The notes below the pieces were generated by a model. That model did no database searches. It had not been told where the DNA came from and saw only the letters and a program-made list of their open reading frames with translations. 64,000 nucleotides of DNA from Methylobacterium sp. PvR107 (GTDB lineage Bacteria; Pseudomonadota; Alphaproteobacteria; Rhizobiales; Beijerinckiaceae): the NCBI RefSeq assembly GCF_017833295.1, contig NZ_JAFIBW010000001.1, forward strand, positions 5,394,001-5,458,000. The letters run 5' to 3'. The translations under genes were made by a program, and so were the position numbers. The stretch's first letter is position 1. The number at the start of each line of letters is the position of its first letter. Shown piece by piece: positions 25,473 to 34,170 of this stretch.

Positions 25473-26926
25473 GGCGATCGCGGCGGCTCGGCAAGGCGGG
25501 CCGGCGCTTCCTGCTCCTGTTCCATCGCTGGTCCGGGATCACCGCCGGGTTGCTCTTTGCCTCATGGATCGGCTCCGGGCTGGTGATGCTCTACGTGCCG
25601 TTCCCGACGCTCACCGAGGCGGAGCGTCTGGCGCGGCTTCCGCCTGTCGCTTGGGAGCAGGTCGTGTTCGCGCCGGACGAGGCGCTCCGCGCCGGCGGCC
25701 TCGTGGGCGTCCCGGCAGCCTTCGACCTTGAGATGCAGGGCGTCGAGCCCGTCTACCGGATCGCCGGCCGCGATGGGCGGCAGGTGACGGTCTCGGCGCG
25801 CACCGGTTCGCGGCTCGGCCCGGTGACCCCCGACGCGGCCTTGAACCTCGCGGCCTCGGGGTTTCCGAACGCCCGCGTCGCACTGGTCGAGCGCGACCAG
25901 TGGACCGTCACAGCCCGGTACAACCCCCTGCGGCCCTTCCTGAAGGTCGCCCTCGGCGACACGGCCGGGACCGAACTCTACGTGTCGCAGGTCACCGGCG
26001 CGATCACCCTCGATACGACCCGGTTCGAGCGGGCCTGGAACTGGGTGGGCGCGGTGGCGCACTGGATCTACCTCACGCCGCTCCGCGCCCGTGCGGAGCT
26101 GTGGCGGACACTCCTGCTGTGGCTGTCGGGCTTCGCCGCCCTGGGGGCGGTGAGCGGGTTCGCGATCGGCCTCTGGCGCCTGCGACTCCGGCGCCGTTAT
26201 GCGGGGGGAGCCGTGACGCCCTATCGGGGGCTCGCCCGCTGGCACCACCTGTTCGGCCTCGCGGGCGGGATCGGGCTCAGCACCTTCATCCTCAGCGGCT
26301 GGATCTCGATGAACCCGAACCGCTGGTTCGCGTCGACCGCCGCACCCGACGAGATACGCACCGCCTATGCCGGCTCACCGCCCGCCCTCGGCCTCGACGC
26401 CGGAGCCTTGCGCGGTTTCGCCGACCCGGGGACCCAGGCGCTGCGCTTTGCCGCCATCGGCGGGTTCTGGTGGATCGTCGCCGACGCGCCGGACGGGGCG
26501 CGGACCCGCCGCGCGGACGATGGCGCTGCGCTGGCGTCCGACGCCATCGCAGCGGCCGCCGGCCGGGCCGTGCCCGGCGGTGTCGTGCGCGACGTGGGGC
26601 GCCTCACGGCGTTCGACACCTATTGGTACCCGCACGGAAGCGATCCGCGCCCGCTGCCGGTCCTGCGCGTCCGGTTCGACGACCCCGCCGCCACCTGGCT
26701 CCACATCGATCCGCGGGACGGGGCCATCCTCCAACGCCTGGACCGGTCCGGCCGGATCAACCGCTGGCTGTTCGACGCCGCTCACCGTCTCGACCTGCCG
26801 GGGCTGAGCAGCAGCCGCCCCCTGCACGACGCCGCCCAATGGATCCTGAACCTTCTGGCGGCGGGGATCGTGGGAACGGGCATTGTCGCGGGCTGGCGCA
26901 GAGTACGCCGGACCCTGTCGGCCTAG
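25469..26926 (+). CDS. PepSY-domain inner-membrane protein
   Basis: A 485-residue PepSY-associated membrane protein. Four membrane segments are seen near residues 20-40, 210-235, 265-285 and 455-475; two periplasmic parts carry PepSY-like folds (AALNLAASGFPNARVALVE, LYVSQVTGAITLDTTRF, TWLHIDPRDGAIL). His residues at segment edges (LLFHRWSG, VAHWIYL, RWHHLFGLAGG, AAHRLDLPG) fit a haem-binding or reductase role, as in the FpvG-type reductases of siderophore uptake. It starts at a GTG that overlaps the receptor stop (GTGA), so translation is coupled. Confidence 0.85.
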   Translation: MRRSRRLGKAGRRFLLLFHRWSGITAGLLFASWIGSGLVMLYVPFPTLTEAERLARLPPVAWEQVVFAPDEALRAGGLVGVPAAFDLEMQGVEPVYRIAGRDGRQVTVSARTGSRLGPVTPDAALNLAASGFPNARVALVERDQWTVTARYNPLRPFLKVALGDTAGTELYVSQVTGAITLDTTRFERAWNWVGAVAHWIYLTPLRARAELWRTLLLWLSGFAALGAVSGFAIGLWRLRLRRRYAGGAVTPYRGLARWHHLFGLAGGIGLSTFILSGWISMNPNRWFASTAAPDEIRTAYAGSPPALGLDAGALRGFADPGTQALRFAAIGGFWWIVADAPDGARTRRADDGAALASDAIAAAAGRAVPGGVVRDVGRLTAFDTYWYPHGSDPRPLPVLRVRFDDPAATWLHIDPRDGAILQRLDRSGRINRWLFDAAHRLDLPGLSSSRPLHDAAQWILNLLAAGIVGTGIVAGWRRVRRTLSA

Positions 26927-26972
26927 GGGCCGGCATAGGGATATCGTTTGCCGACGGGGCAGATCCCATCCT

Positions 26973-27068
26973 CGTCGTCATCACGCGCGCAGCGAAGTGA
27001 CCCAGGGCAGCGCGGCATCTCCGAGGACGGCGCCATGCCCGATTGCTTCGCCGCGCTCGCCAGGACGG
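26973..27068 (-). repeat. dispersed intergenic repeat, copy 2
   Basis: The reverse complement contains GCGAGCGCGGCGAAGCAAT at one end and CTGCCCTGGGTCACTTCGCT at the other, matching copies at 2420-2506 and 35090-35180. It lies between the convergent PepSY and ZnuD-like genes and may help end their transcripts by folding. Confidence 0.75.
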
Positions 27069-27092
27069 TGGTGCGTGGTAGAGCGCGGCCCA

Positions 27093-29237
27093 TCAGAACC
27101 GCGCCGTCAGGAACAGCCGGACGTTCCGCCCGGGCAGCAGGATCTCGTCCTTCTTGAACGAGGTCGAATTGCGGATGTCGTCGTTCAGCAGGTTGCGGCC
27201 CTGGAGCCCGAGGGTGATCTCGCTCGCGCCGTAGACCGCCGGATCGACGGCCTTGGTGTAGCTGACCTCGGCGCGTAGGTCGTTGTAGCCGGGTGTCGGC
27301 GTCTCGAACACCGCAGTCGCGTCGTGGCTGAAGGCGTGGAGCAGGTTCACGCGGGCGAACCACCCGTCGGCCTGCAGGTAGAGGCCGCCGCCGAGGCGGT
27401 AGGGCGGGATCCGCGGCACGTTGGTGCCGTCGTCGAACTTGGCGCGGACGAAGTCGAACTGCGCCTCGATGCCGGCGAAGCCGTTGCCCACCGGGATGAG
27501 ATCGTACTGGCCGATGATCTCGGCGCCGTAAAAGGTGGCGTTCTGCTGCTGGTAGACGATCTGGCGGTTGTCGGTCCCGGTGCCGCAGGAGGCGAAGTCG
27601 TCGTCGCAGGTCAGTCCCGTGTAGTTGCGGTAGATGAAGCCGGTGTAGCGCGTGTAGTAGCCGGTGGCGTCGAGGCGCAGCGGTCCCTCCGCGCGCCGGA
27701 TGCTGGCCTCCACCGTGCGGGCGCGCTCCTTTTTCAGATCCGGATTGCCGATCTCGAAGGTCGCGGTGGCGTCGTGGGGCCCCTGCGAGAACAGCTCGTA
27801 GCCGGTCGGCCCGCGCTCGACATAGGAGCCGGTGAGGCTCGCCACGAAGCCGTAGGGCAGGTCCTGCAGGGCGCCGATGCTGGCACTCTTCGGGGCGAAG
27901 CGCCGGGTCCGGGCGTACTGGAACGGCTCCTGACCGTCGACCGGCACGTAATCGGCCGGAAACTGCGCGGCCGTGCTCGACAGCCGGTCGACCTCGTAGC
28001 GCCCGGCGGCCTGCAGCCGCGTGCCGGGGCGCAGCTCCAGCTCCTCGAACAGGTAGACCGCGTTGGCGCGGGACTCGGTCTTCGGCAGGAACGATTCGAG
28101 CTGCGTGTTGATCACGCGCCGGGCCGACTGGAAGCCGAGCGCGCCGGAGAGTTTTCCGAGTTCCGTGAAGACCGGGACGTGCTGGAGTTCCAGACGGCCT
28201 TCCGCCTCGCGGTTCTTGAAGATCGCCTGGACGCCCTCGATCCCGTCCTCCCCGATGCCGACCTCGTTGTGGCGGTAGACCGAGTAGCCCGCCCAGTAGC
28301 GGATCACCTCGAAGGGTCCGTCGAGCGGGCGGTACTCGCCCCGCGACAGGACACGGTCCTGGTTGGGGGTCAGACGGGTCCGGTCCTGCTCGGCCACGCC
28401 GCCGGGGATCGCGTAGACCGCGTCGTAGTGGCTGAAGGAAATGCCCACGAAGCCGCGGTCGCCGATCGCCGAGATGCCGACCGCGCCGCCCTGCGATTCG
28501 TTGTACGAGTTGCGCTGGATCCCACCGGGAATCGCGTAGCTGTCGTTGGCGGTCTTGAAGCCGTCGGCATGGACCGCGATGCCGTCGCCGCCGGCATCCA
28601 CCGTGGCGGCGCCGAGCCGGCCATTATCCACACTGGAGAAGCCGCTGGTGACTTGGCCCTGCACCCCGTTCGCCGGGATGAAGGTCGGCACCCGGTTGTT
28701 GTCGGCCGAGACGACGCCGCCGATGGCTCCCGAGCCGTAGCGCAGGGTCGCGGGACCGCGGATCACCTCGATCCGATCGGCGACCAGCGGATTGATCGGG
28801 ACGGCGTGGTCCTCGCCGAGATCCGACACGCCGCCATTGACGATGCCGTTCTCCTGGATCCGCACACGGGCATTGTCGAGGCCGCGAATGATCGGCCGGG
28901 ACGCCGCGCCCGGCGCGTAAGTCGTGCCGGAGATGCCGGGTCGGTCGAACAGGGCATCACCCAGTGTCCGGGGCTGATCGCGCGCGATCTGCTCCTGCGT
29001 CACCACTGTGATCGGCGAGAACGAGTTGGTCGCCACCGGCAGGATCCCGATCGGTACCGAGAGATCCGGAACCGAGGCGGTGCGTGGTGCCTGGATCGGG
29101 CTCGGGCTGGTGACGCTGATCTCGTCGAGCGCGACGGCTTGCTGAGCGCGCGCATGGGACGGCGCCATGAGGCCAAAGCCGACGGTCGAGGACAGGACCG
29201 TCCCGGCCAGGAAGCCGAAGGGGCGTGCGAGGGGCAT
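27093..29237 (-). CDS. ZnuD-like TonB-dependent zinc receptor
   Basis: A 714-residue TonB-dependent receptor. The signal peptide ends at about residue 31 (PSHARAQQ). The plug shows features of the ZnuD group: SRPIIRGLDNARVRIQENG, VSDLGEDHAVPINPL and RIEVIRGPATLRYGSGAIGGVV. The barrel carries YELFSQGPHDATATFEIGN and ends with NSTSFKKDEILLPGRN and a terminal Phe. ZnuD proteins import zinc or haem and are usually repressed by Zur; a Zur-like box is found 10-28 bases before this start. No His-rich loop is seen, so binding would differ from Neisseria ZnuD. Confidence 0.88.
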   Translation of the reverse strand: MPLARPFGFLAGTVLSSTVGFGLMAPSHARAQQAVALDEISVTSPSPIQAPRTASVPDLSVPIGILPVATNSFSPITVVTQEQIARDQPRTLGDALFDRPGISGTTYAPGAASRPIIRGLDNARVRIQENGIVNGGVSDLGEDHAVPINPLVADRIEVIRGPATLRYGSGAIGGVVSADNNRVPTFIPANGVQGQVTSGFSSVDNGRLGAATVDAGGDGIAVHADGFKTANDSYAIPGGIQRNSYNESQGGAVGISAIGDRGFVGISFSHYDAVYAIPGGVAEQDRTRLTPNQDRVLSRGEYRPLDGPFEVIRYWAGYSVYRHNEVGIGEDGIEGVQAIFKNREAEGRLELQHVPVFTELGKLSGALGFQSARRVINTQLESFLPKTESRANAVYLFEELELRPGTRLQAAGRYEVDRLSSTAAQFPADYVPVDGQEPFQYARTRRFAPKSASIGALQDLPYGFVASLTGSYVERGPTGYELFSQGPHDATATFEIGNPDLKKERARTVEASIRRAEGPLRLDATGYYTRYTGFIYRNYTGLTCDDDFASCGTGTDNRQIVYQQQNATFYGAEIIGQYDLIPVGNGFAGIEAQFDFVRAKFDDGTNVPRIPPYRLGGGLYLQADGWFARVNLLHAFSHDATAVFETPTPGYNDLRAEVSYTKAVDPAVYGASEITLGLQGRNLLNDDIRNSTSFKKDEILLPGRNVRLFLTARF

Positions 29238-29247
29238 CGAGACTCAC

Positions 29248-29265
29248 ATATTGTTATATCGTTTC
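29248..29265 (-). promoter_or_regulatory. weak Zur-like box upstream of the ZnuD-like gene
   Basis: On the minus strand GAAACGATATAACAATAT agrees at about 12 of 18 positions with the recalled alphaproteobacterial Zur box. It sits 10 bases upstream of the ATG. A second imperfect dyad, GTTACATCGTTGCAAC, lies near 29330-29345. The match alone is weak; the ZnuD-type gene makes it more credible. Confidence 0.4.
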
Positions 29266-29450
29266 ATTGTTGCGGTGCTACCGTCCGACGCAAGGGATAA
29301 TCCAGCCGGAAACCGACAGCCGAGAGAAACGTTACATCGTTGCAACAGGCGGTCGATGCGCGGTGAGTTGGACCGGCGACGAGCGCGATCAGGCAGCGGG
29401 ACGTGTGAGCCAGACAGAGGCGACGTCAGATCGGAGGATCATCCGGCTTG

Positions 29451-29602
29451 ACGTCGTCTCGTCATCCTCGGCGGCAGAGCGGAGCCTTGGATACAGACCC
29501 ACCGACGTGGCAAGCCTCCGCCCCGACGGTGGGCCCGGATCGCCCGCCTCCGGCATGCCAATTCGGGCCGGAGCCATCCTGCGGGGTCTCGGAATGAAGA
29601 CG
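29451..29602. repeat. degenerate palindromic intergenic repeat
   Basis: The 582-bp gap 29238-29819 holds no convincing gene. Within it CGTCATCCTCGG near 29460 and CTCGGAATGAAGACG near 29588 look like the decayed ends of the GTCATTCCGG-type palindromic repeat seen at 14075 and 47083. Besides this and the Zur-like site, I see nothing definite in the gap. Confidence 0.4.
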
Positions 29603-29819
29603 TGGAACGCCGATCCCGCATCCGCCCCGGTCTGACACCAAGTCCGACGTGACTCACACGGGACATATCGGTTCTGGCATGACCCGAGCTGCGCTCTCCG
29701 CCGCGGCGTGTGCCGGCCTCATCGTGACCGAGCCGTCCGGATACCGTTCGATCCTGCGTTCGACCGGTTTCTGCCGGACACGTGTCCGGCGTGCCGCCGC
29801 GTCACCGGAGGGCCACCGG

Positions 29820-30446
29820 TCAGACCGGCAAACCCTCCGTCTCGTCTTCGGCCTCGATCTCGGCGTCGGCCTCGGTCGCCTGACCGGATGCACCTGCCGC
29901 CTCGGCCAGACCGCGGGCGGCCTTGCGCAGGAGCTTGCGCAGGCGGCGGCGGTCGGTCTTGTCGAGGTGGTCGAGCAGCTCGGCCTCGACCTCCTCCTGA
30001 ATTTGCTCGATCGCCTCGGCCTTGGCCAAGCCCGCCTCGGTGAGCTGGACCCGCACCACGCGGCCGTCGCCCGATTCGGCCCGGCGCTCAACGATGCCGA
30101 GGGCCGCGAGCCGGGTCACGGTTTTCGAGGCGGTCGGGGGCCGCACGCGAAGCAGCGCCGCGAGGTCGCCCATGGTCATCGTGTCGGCCGCGGCCAGGGC
30201 CTGAACCACCTGCTCCTGCCCGGCGAACAGCCCGAGCTTGGCCAAACGGTCGCCGGTGCGGGCCCGATGCAGGCGCGCCGCCTGCACGAGCGCCCAGCCG
30301 ACGGACCGGACACCCGGCGGCCGCATCCTCTTGGAGGACAGATTCGGGGTCGCCCCATCCCCATCCTGACGATCGCGTTTATGCTTGTCGCCCACCGGTG
30401 CGCCCGAGTTCGTGCCGGCGGCCGCCGGATGATCCTGAATCTGCAC
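29820..30446 (-). CDS. MarR family transcriptional regulator
   Basis: A 208-residue winged-helix regulator. The MarR core runs about residues 50-150: VVQALAAADTMTMGDLAALLRVRPPTASKTVTRLAALGIVERR gives the recognition helix, and SGDGRVVRVQLTEAG the wing. The C-terminal 50 residues are acidic low complexity. The GTG at 30446 gives a 40-residue polar N-terminal tail; the internal ATG at 30323 is a shorter choice. No target is evident: both neighbours are unrelated and no operator is recognised. Confidence 0.85.
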   Translation of the reverse strand: MQIQDHPAAAGTNSGAPVGDKHKRDRQDGDGATPNLSSKRMRPPGVRSVGWALVQAARLHRARTGDRLAKLGLFAGQEQVVQALAAADTMTMGDLAALLRVRPPTASKTVTRLAALGIVERRAESGDGRVVRVQLTEAGLAKAEAIEQIQEEVEAELLDHLDKTDRRRLRKLLRKAARGLAEAAGASGQATEADAEIEAEDETEGLPV

Positions 30447-30529
30447 CGTCCGCCCCCATCACCGGCCGCCCCGGACCCTGTGGCGACGACCGGTGACGCT
30501 GCGATGACGGGACCGGACCAGCCGGCCGT

Positions 30530-30919
30530 TCAGCAGTGCATGAGGCGCTGGAGCCGGTCCAGGATATCCTCGCCCGTGCAGGGCCGAGCGATGAAATCGG
30601 CATGCTCGGGCATGCGCGCCGGATCCGGCGCCGCCCGCCCCGAGACAATCAGGATCGGCAGCTGCGGGCGCGCTTCCGCCACCGAGCTGGCGAGGTCGAA
30701 GCCATCCGTCTTGCCCGAGAGCTGCACGTCGGTGACCAGCCCGCAGATATCCGGGCGCGCCTGCAGGATGCTGAGCGCCCGCTCGGCGGAGGCGCACTGA
30801 ACGGTGTCGTAGCCGCCTTCCTCCAAAACGTCCCCGAGGTCCATGATGGTCAGCGCCTCGTCCTCGACGAGGAGGATGACCGGCCGATCGCCGCTTGAAC
30901 CCGTCTGCTCGCTCGCCAC
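30530..30919 (-). CDS. single-domain response regulator (receiver)
   Basis: A 129-residue receiver domain with no output domain. It has the acidic pair in VEDEALT, the phosphoacceptor Asp in LVTDVQLSG and a Ser at the usual Thr/Ser switch position (LIVSGRA). The usual Lys-Pro motif reads ARPC, so the conserved Lys is replaced by Arg, which is unusual and may weaken phosphorylation. No kinase gene is nearby. The GTG at 30919 is chosen because GGAG lies six bases before it; the longer frame to 31033 has none. Confidence 0.82.
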   Translation of the reverse strand: MASEQTGSSGDRPVILLVEDEALTIMDLGDVLEEGGYDTVQCASAERALSILQARPDICGLVTDVQLSGKTDGFDLASSVAEARPQLPILIVSGRAAPDPARMPEHADFIARPCTGEDILDRLQRLMHC

Positions 30920-31051
30920 TGTGTACTCCCTCTGGCAGCGTCCGGCCGCGCGGGCCGCCGCACGCGTCTTCAGCGTAGGCCCAACGGCAGAAACGGTCCC
31001 GGGTTGCAGCCGAGCGCGGCGCCCGCACCCCACCCATGGAACAATCCGCCG

Positions 31052-32317
31052 TCACACCGTCGCGGAACCCTGCTCGGTCACAACGGCCGCGATTGCGTCG
31101 ATCAGCCGGTCGAGGTCGGCGCGCGCGATGGTGAGCGCCGGCGTGAGATAGACGATATCACCGAACGGCCGCACCCAGACGCCCCTGTCGATGAGCTTCG
31201 CCTTCAGGACCGCGAGATCGGGCGCGCGCGCGAACTGCACCGCCGCGATCGCCCCCAGAACCCGGACCTCGGCCACGCCGGGCACCTGCCGCAACGGCGA
31301 CAGCCCGTCCCGCAGCCGGGCCTCGATGGCGCGGGCCTGATCCAGGCGCGGCTCGGTCTCGAACAGGTCGAGGCTGGCATTGGCAGCCGCGCAGGCGAGG
31401 GGATTGGCCATGAAGGTCGGCCCGTGCATGAGCGCGGCCGCCGGATCGTCGGACCAGAATGCCTCGAACACCTCCGTGCGGGCCACCGTCGCGGCGAGGG
31501 CCATCGTGCCGCCGGTAAGCGCCTTCGACAGGCACAGGATGTCGGGCACGATCCCGGCCTGCGCGCAGGCGAACAGGCTGCCGGTGCGCCCGAAGCCGGT
31601 GAAGATCTCGTCGGCGATGAGCGGCAGCCCGTGGCGCCGCGCGAGCCGGGCCACGGTGGCGAGCACCTCCGGCGGATGCGTGCGCATCCCGCCCGCGCCC
31701 TGGACCAGCGGCTCGATGATCACAGCCGCCAGGGTCTCGCGATGCGCCGCCAGCGTCGCGTCGAGCGCCTCGGTCTCCGCCCGACTCCGCGGCAGATCGC
31801 AGAACAGTTGCGTCGGCAGGAAGGTGCCGAACCGGCGATGCATGCCCTCCTCGGGATCGCAGACCGACATCGCCCCCATCGTGTCGCCGTGATAGCCCCC
31901 GCGGAAGCCGAGGACTTTCGTCCGGCCGCTCACCCCGCGGTTGAGCCACATCTGCGCGGCCATCTTCAGGGCGACCTCCACGGCCACCGAGCCCGAATCG
32001 CTGAGGAAGACGTGGTCGAGGTCACCGGGCAGAAGCGCGGCCAGCCGCGCCGCCAGCCGCTCGGCCGGCGCATGGGTCAGGCCGCCGAACATCACGTGGG
32101 GCATGCGCGCGAGTTGATCGGCCACCGCGCGGGCTATGTGCGGGTGGTTGTAGCCGTGAACGGCGGTCCACCAGGAGGCGATGCCATCGACGAGTTCGCG
32201 GCCGTCGGCGAGCACGATGCGGGTACCGTGCGTGGCCACCGCCTCCAGGGGCGGGGCGGCCACACGCATCTGCGTGTAGGGCCGCCAGAGGTGACGCGCG
32301 GGCGTATCGGAGGTCAT
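31052..32317 (-). CDS. bioA: adenosylmethionine-8-amino-7-oxononanoate aminotransferase
   Basis: A 421-residue class III PLP aminotransferase that converts 7-keto-8-aminopelargonate to 7,8-diaminopelargonate in biotin synthesis, using S-adenosylmethionine as donor. BioA signatures: HLWRPYTQM, DGIASWWTAVHGYNHP, FLSDSGSVAVEVALKMA, GYHGDTMGAMSV, ADEIFTGFGRTG and LCLSKALTGG with the PLP-binding Lys, plus HGPTFMANPLACAAA. The start is at 32317. It is divergent from bioF with a 91-base gap. Confidence 0.95.
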   Translation of the reverse strand: MTSDTPARHLWRPYTQMRVAAPPLEAVATHGTRIVLADGRELVDGIASWWTAVHGYNHPHIARAVADQLARMPHVMFGGLTHAPAERLAARLAALLPGDLDHVFLSDSGSVAVEVALKMAAQMWLNRGVSGRTKVLGFRGGYHGDTMGAMSVCDPEEGMHRRFGTFLPTQLFCDLPRSRAETEALDATLAAHRETLAAVIIEPLVQGAGGMRTHPPEVLATVARLARRHGLPLIADEIFTGFGRTGSLFACAQAGIVPDILCLSKALTGGTMALAATVARTEVFEAFWSDDPAAALMHGPTFMANPLACAAANASLDLFETEPRLDQARAIEARLRDGLSPLRQVPGVAEVRVLGAIAAVQFARAPDLAVLKAKLIDRGVWVRPFGDIVYLTPALTIARADLDRLIDAIAAVVTEQGSATV

Positions 32318-32347
32318 GCGTCCGGCATGGTCGGGGCTCGGACAGGG

Positions 32348-32375
32348 GTCAAGTGTCGGGCGACGGCCGCTTGAC
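32348..32375. promoter_or_regulatory. inverted repeat between bioA and bioF
   Basis: GTCAAG (32348-32353) and CTTGAC (32370-32375) form a dyad with a 16-base spacer in the 91-base divergent gap. Each half resembles a TTGAC -35 element pointing toward one of the two genes. No BioR or BirA consensus is recognised. Confidence 0.35.
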
Positions 32376-32408
32376 TTTGCCGCCGGGGCGGCTCCCAACC
32401 GCCGCGTG

Positions 32409-33533
32409 ATGGACAGTCTCGACGCCTTCGCCCGCGGGAAACTCGACGCGCTTGAAGCCGGCAGCCTGCGGCGTCGCCTGACGCCGACCGAGCGCGGCCC
32501 CGGCGCCGCGGCGGCACGGGGCGGGCGCACGCTCGTGTCGTTCTCCTGCAACGACTATCTCGGCCTCTCGCACCATCCCCGCGTGATCGCCGCCGCCCAG
32601 GCGGCGGTCGCGGCGCACGGCGCGGGCGCCGGCGGGTCACGGCTCGTGACCGGCGACCATCCGTATCTCGGCGCGCTTGAGGCGGGGCTCGCGCGCCACA
32701 AGGGCGCCGAGGCCGCCCTGGTCTTCGGCAGCGGCTACCTCGCCAATCTCGGCATCACCCCGGCGCTCGCCGGCCGGGGCGACCTCGTCCTGCTGGACGA
32801 ACTCTCCCACGCCTGCATGTGGGCCGGGGCACGGCTCTCCGGCGCCCGGGTGCTGACCTTCCGCCATAACGATCCTGGCGATCTCGCCGCGCAATTCGCG
32901 GAGCACCGGTCCCGGCATGGACGCGCCCTCGTGCTCACCGAGCGGGTGTTCAGCATGGACGGTGACCGGGCGCCGCTCGGCGACATCCTGGGCGTCGCGC
33001 AGGATTTCGATGCCTGGACGCTGGTCGACGACGCCCACGGGATCGGCGTGGTCGAGGACGGACCGCGGGCGCCGCTCGAGATGGGGACCCTCTCGAAGGC
33101 GCTGGGCTCCTACGGCGGCTACCTCTGCGCCTCGCGCCCGGTGATCGACCTCCTGACGAGCCGCGCCCGCAGCTTCGTCTACACCACGGGCCTGCCGCCG
33201 GCCTCGGCCGCAGCCGCCCTGGAGGCGCTGACGGTCCTGGAGGCGGAGCCCGAGCGGCGTGCCCGGCCCCTGACGCTGGCCCGGCGCTTCACCGCCCGGC
33301 TGGGCCTGCCCGAGGCCGAGAGCGCGGTCGTGCCGGTCCTGATCGGCGAAGCCCAAGCCGCGCTCGAGATCTCGGCAGCTTTGGAGGCCGCCGGCTTCCT
33401 CGTGGTGGCGATCCGCCCGCCGACCGTGCCGGCGGGGACTGCGCGGCTGCGGGTCGCCTTCTCGGCGGCCCATGACGAGACGCAGGTCGATGCCCTCGCG
33501 GCGGCGGTGGCCGCCCTCACCGGGCGCGCCTGA
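32409..33533 (+). CDS. bioF: 8-amino-7-oxononanoate synthase
   Basis: A 374-residue alpha-oxoamine synthase that joins pimeloyl thioester and alanine in biotin synthesis. Seen: SFSCNDYLGLSHHP, GAGAGGSRLVTGDHPYLGALE, LDELSHACMWAG, LTERVFSMDGDRAPL, VDDAHGIGVV and TLSKALGSYGGYLC, which contains the PLP Lys. Length is as expected. The ATG at 32409 matches the family start. It pairs with divergent bioA; no bioB or bioD is in the window. Confidence 0.95.
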   Translation: MDSLDAFARGKLDALEAGSLRRRLTPTERGPGAAAARGGRTLVSFSCNDYLGLSHHPRVIAAAQAAVAAHGAGAGGSRLVTGDHPYLGALEAGLARHKGAEAALVFGSGYLANLGITPALAGRGDLVLLDELSHACMWAGARLSGARVLTFRHNDPGDLAAQFAEHRSRHGRALVLTERVFSMDGDRAPLGDILGVAQDFDAWTLVDDAHGIGVVEDGPRAPLEMGTLSKALGSYGGYLCASRPVIDLLTSRARSFVYTTGLPPASAAAALEALTVLEAEPERRARPLTLARRFTARLGLPEAESAVVPVLIGEAQAALEISAALEAAGFLVVAIRPPTVPAGTARLRVAFSAAHDETQVDALAAAVAALTGRA

Positions 33534-33646
33534 CGGCCGCTTCCCGTCCGCCCCGCCGGCACCTATACCGGGTCCGAACGGAGCGCGCGGCGTTCCGCAA
33601 CACCCGTCACCGACGAACGGGCGAGCAGGATCGAGAGGACGACGCT

Positions 33647-34156
33647 ATGGATGCCAGCGCGCTGCGGGCCCTTCAGGCTCCCATCAAGGACCAGTACCGC
33701 ACCGCGCCGGATTCCGCGGTCATCACGCTGAAAGCCAAGGGCACGCTCGACGACACCAAGATCGCCTGCAAGGTCGAGACCGGCCGCGCCATCGCGGAGG
33801 CGGGCCTGCACCCGGCCACCGGCGGATCGGGTGCGGAACTGTGCTCCGGCGACATGCTGCTCGAGGCGCTGGTCGCCTGCGCGGGCGTGACGCTCAAGGC
33901 GGTGGCGACCGCCCTGGAGATCCCGCTGCGCGCCGGCACGGTCAGTGCCGAGGGCGACCTCGATTTCCGCGGCACCCTCGGGGTCGACAAGGAGGCGCCG
34001 GTGGGCTTCCGCAGCATCCGCCTGTTCTTCGAACTCGACACGGACGCACCGCAGGACAAGCTCGCGCAGCTCCTCAAGCTCACCGAGCGCTACTGCGTGG
34101 TGTTCCAAACCCTGAACCACAAGCCCGAGCTGTCGGTGGCCACGACCACGGTCTGA
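33647..34156 (+). CDS. OsmC family peroxide-reductase-like protein
   Basis: A 169-residue OsmC/Ohr-fold protein. The two conserved Cys are present: CSGDMLLEALVACAGVTLK and LTERYCVVFQTLNH. Such proteins reduce organic hydroperoxides or act on small thiols. It ends 14 bases before the next gene, probably one operon. An AGGAT-type ribosome site (GAGGACG) precedes the ATG. Confidence 0.9.
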   Translation: MDASALRALQAPIKDQYRTAPDSAVITLKAKGTLDDTKIACKVETGRAIAEAGLHPATGGSGAELCSGDMLLEALVACAGVTLKAVATALEIPLRAGTVSAEGDLDFRGTLGVDKEAPVGFRSIRLFFELDTDAPQDKLAQLLKLTERYCVVFQTLNHKPELSVATTTV

Positions 34157-34170
34157 GGGAGGCGGGCATC

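Noticed and set aside
27324..29300. 658-codon plus-strand frame opposite the ZnuD-like gene
   Set aside because: Same shadow pattern; the minus strand has a signal peptide, plug and barrel motifs.
29329..29345. GTTACATCGTTGCAAC as a further Zur box
   Set aside because: The dyad is imperfect and agrees poorly with the recalled Zur consensus, so it is only mentioned with the nearer site.
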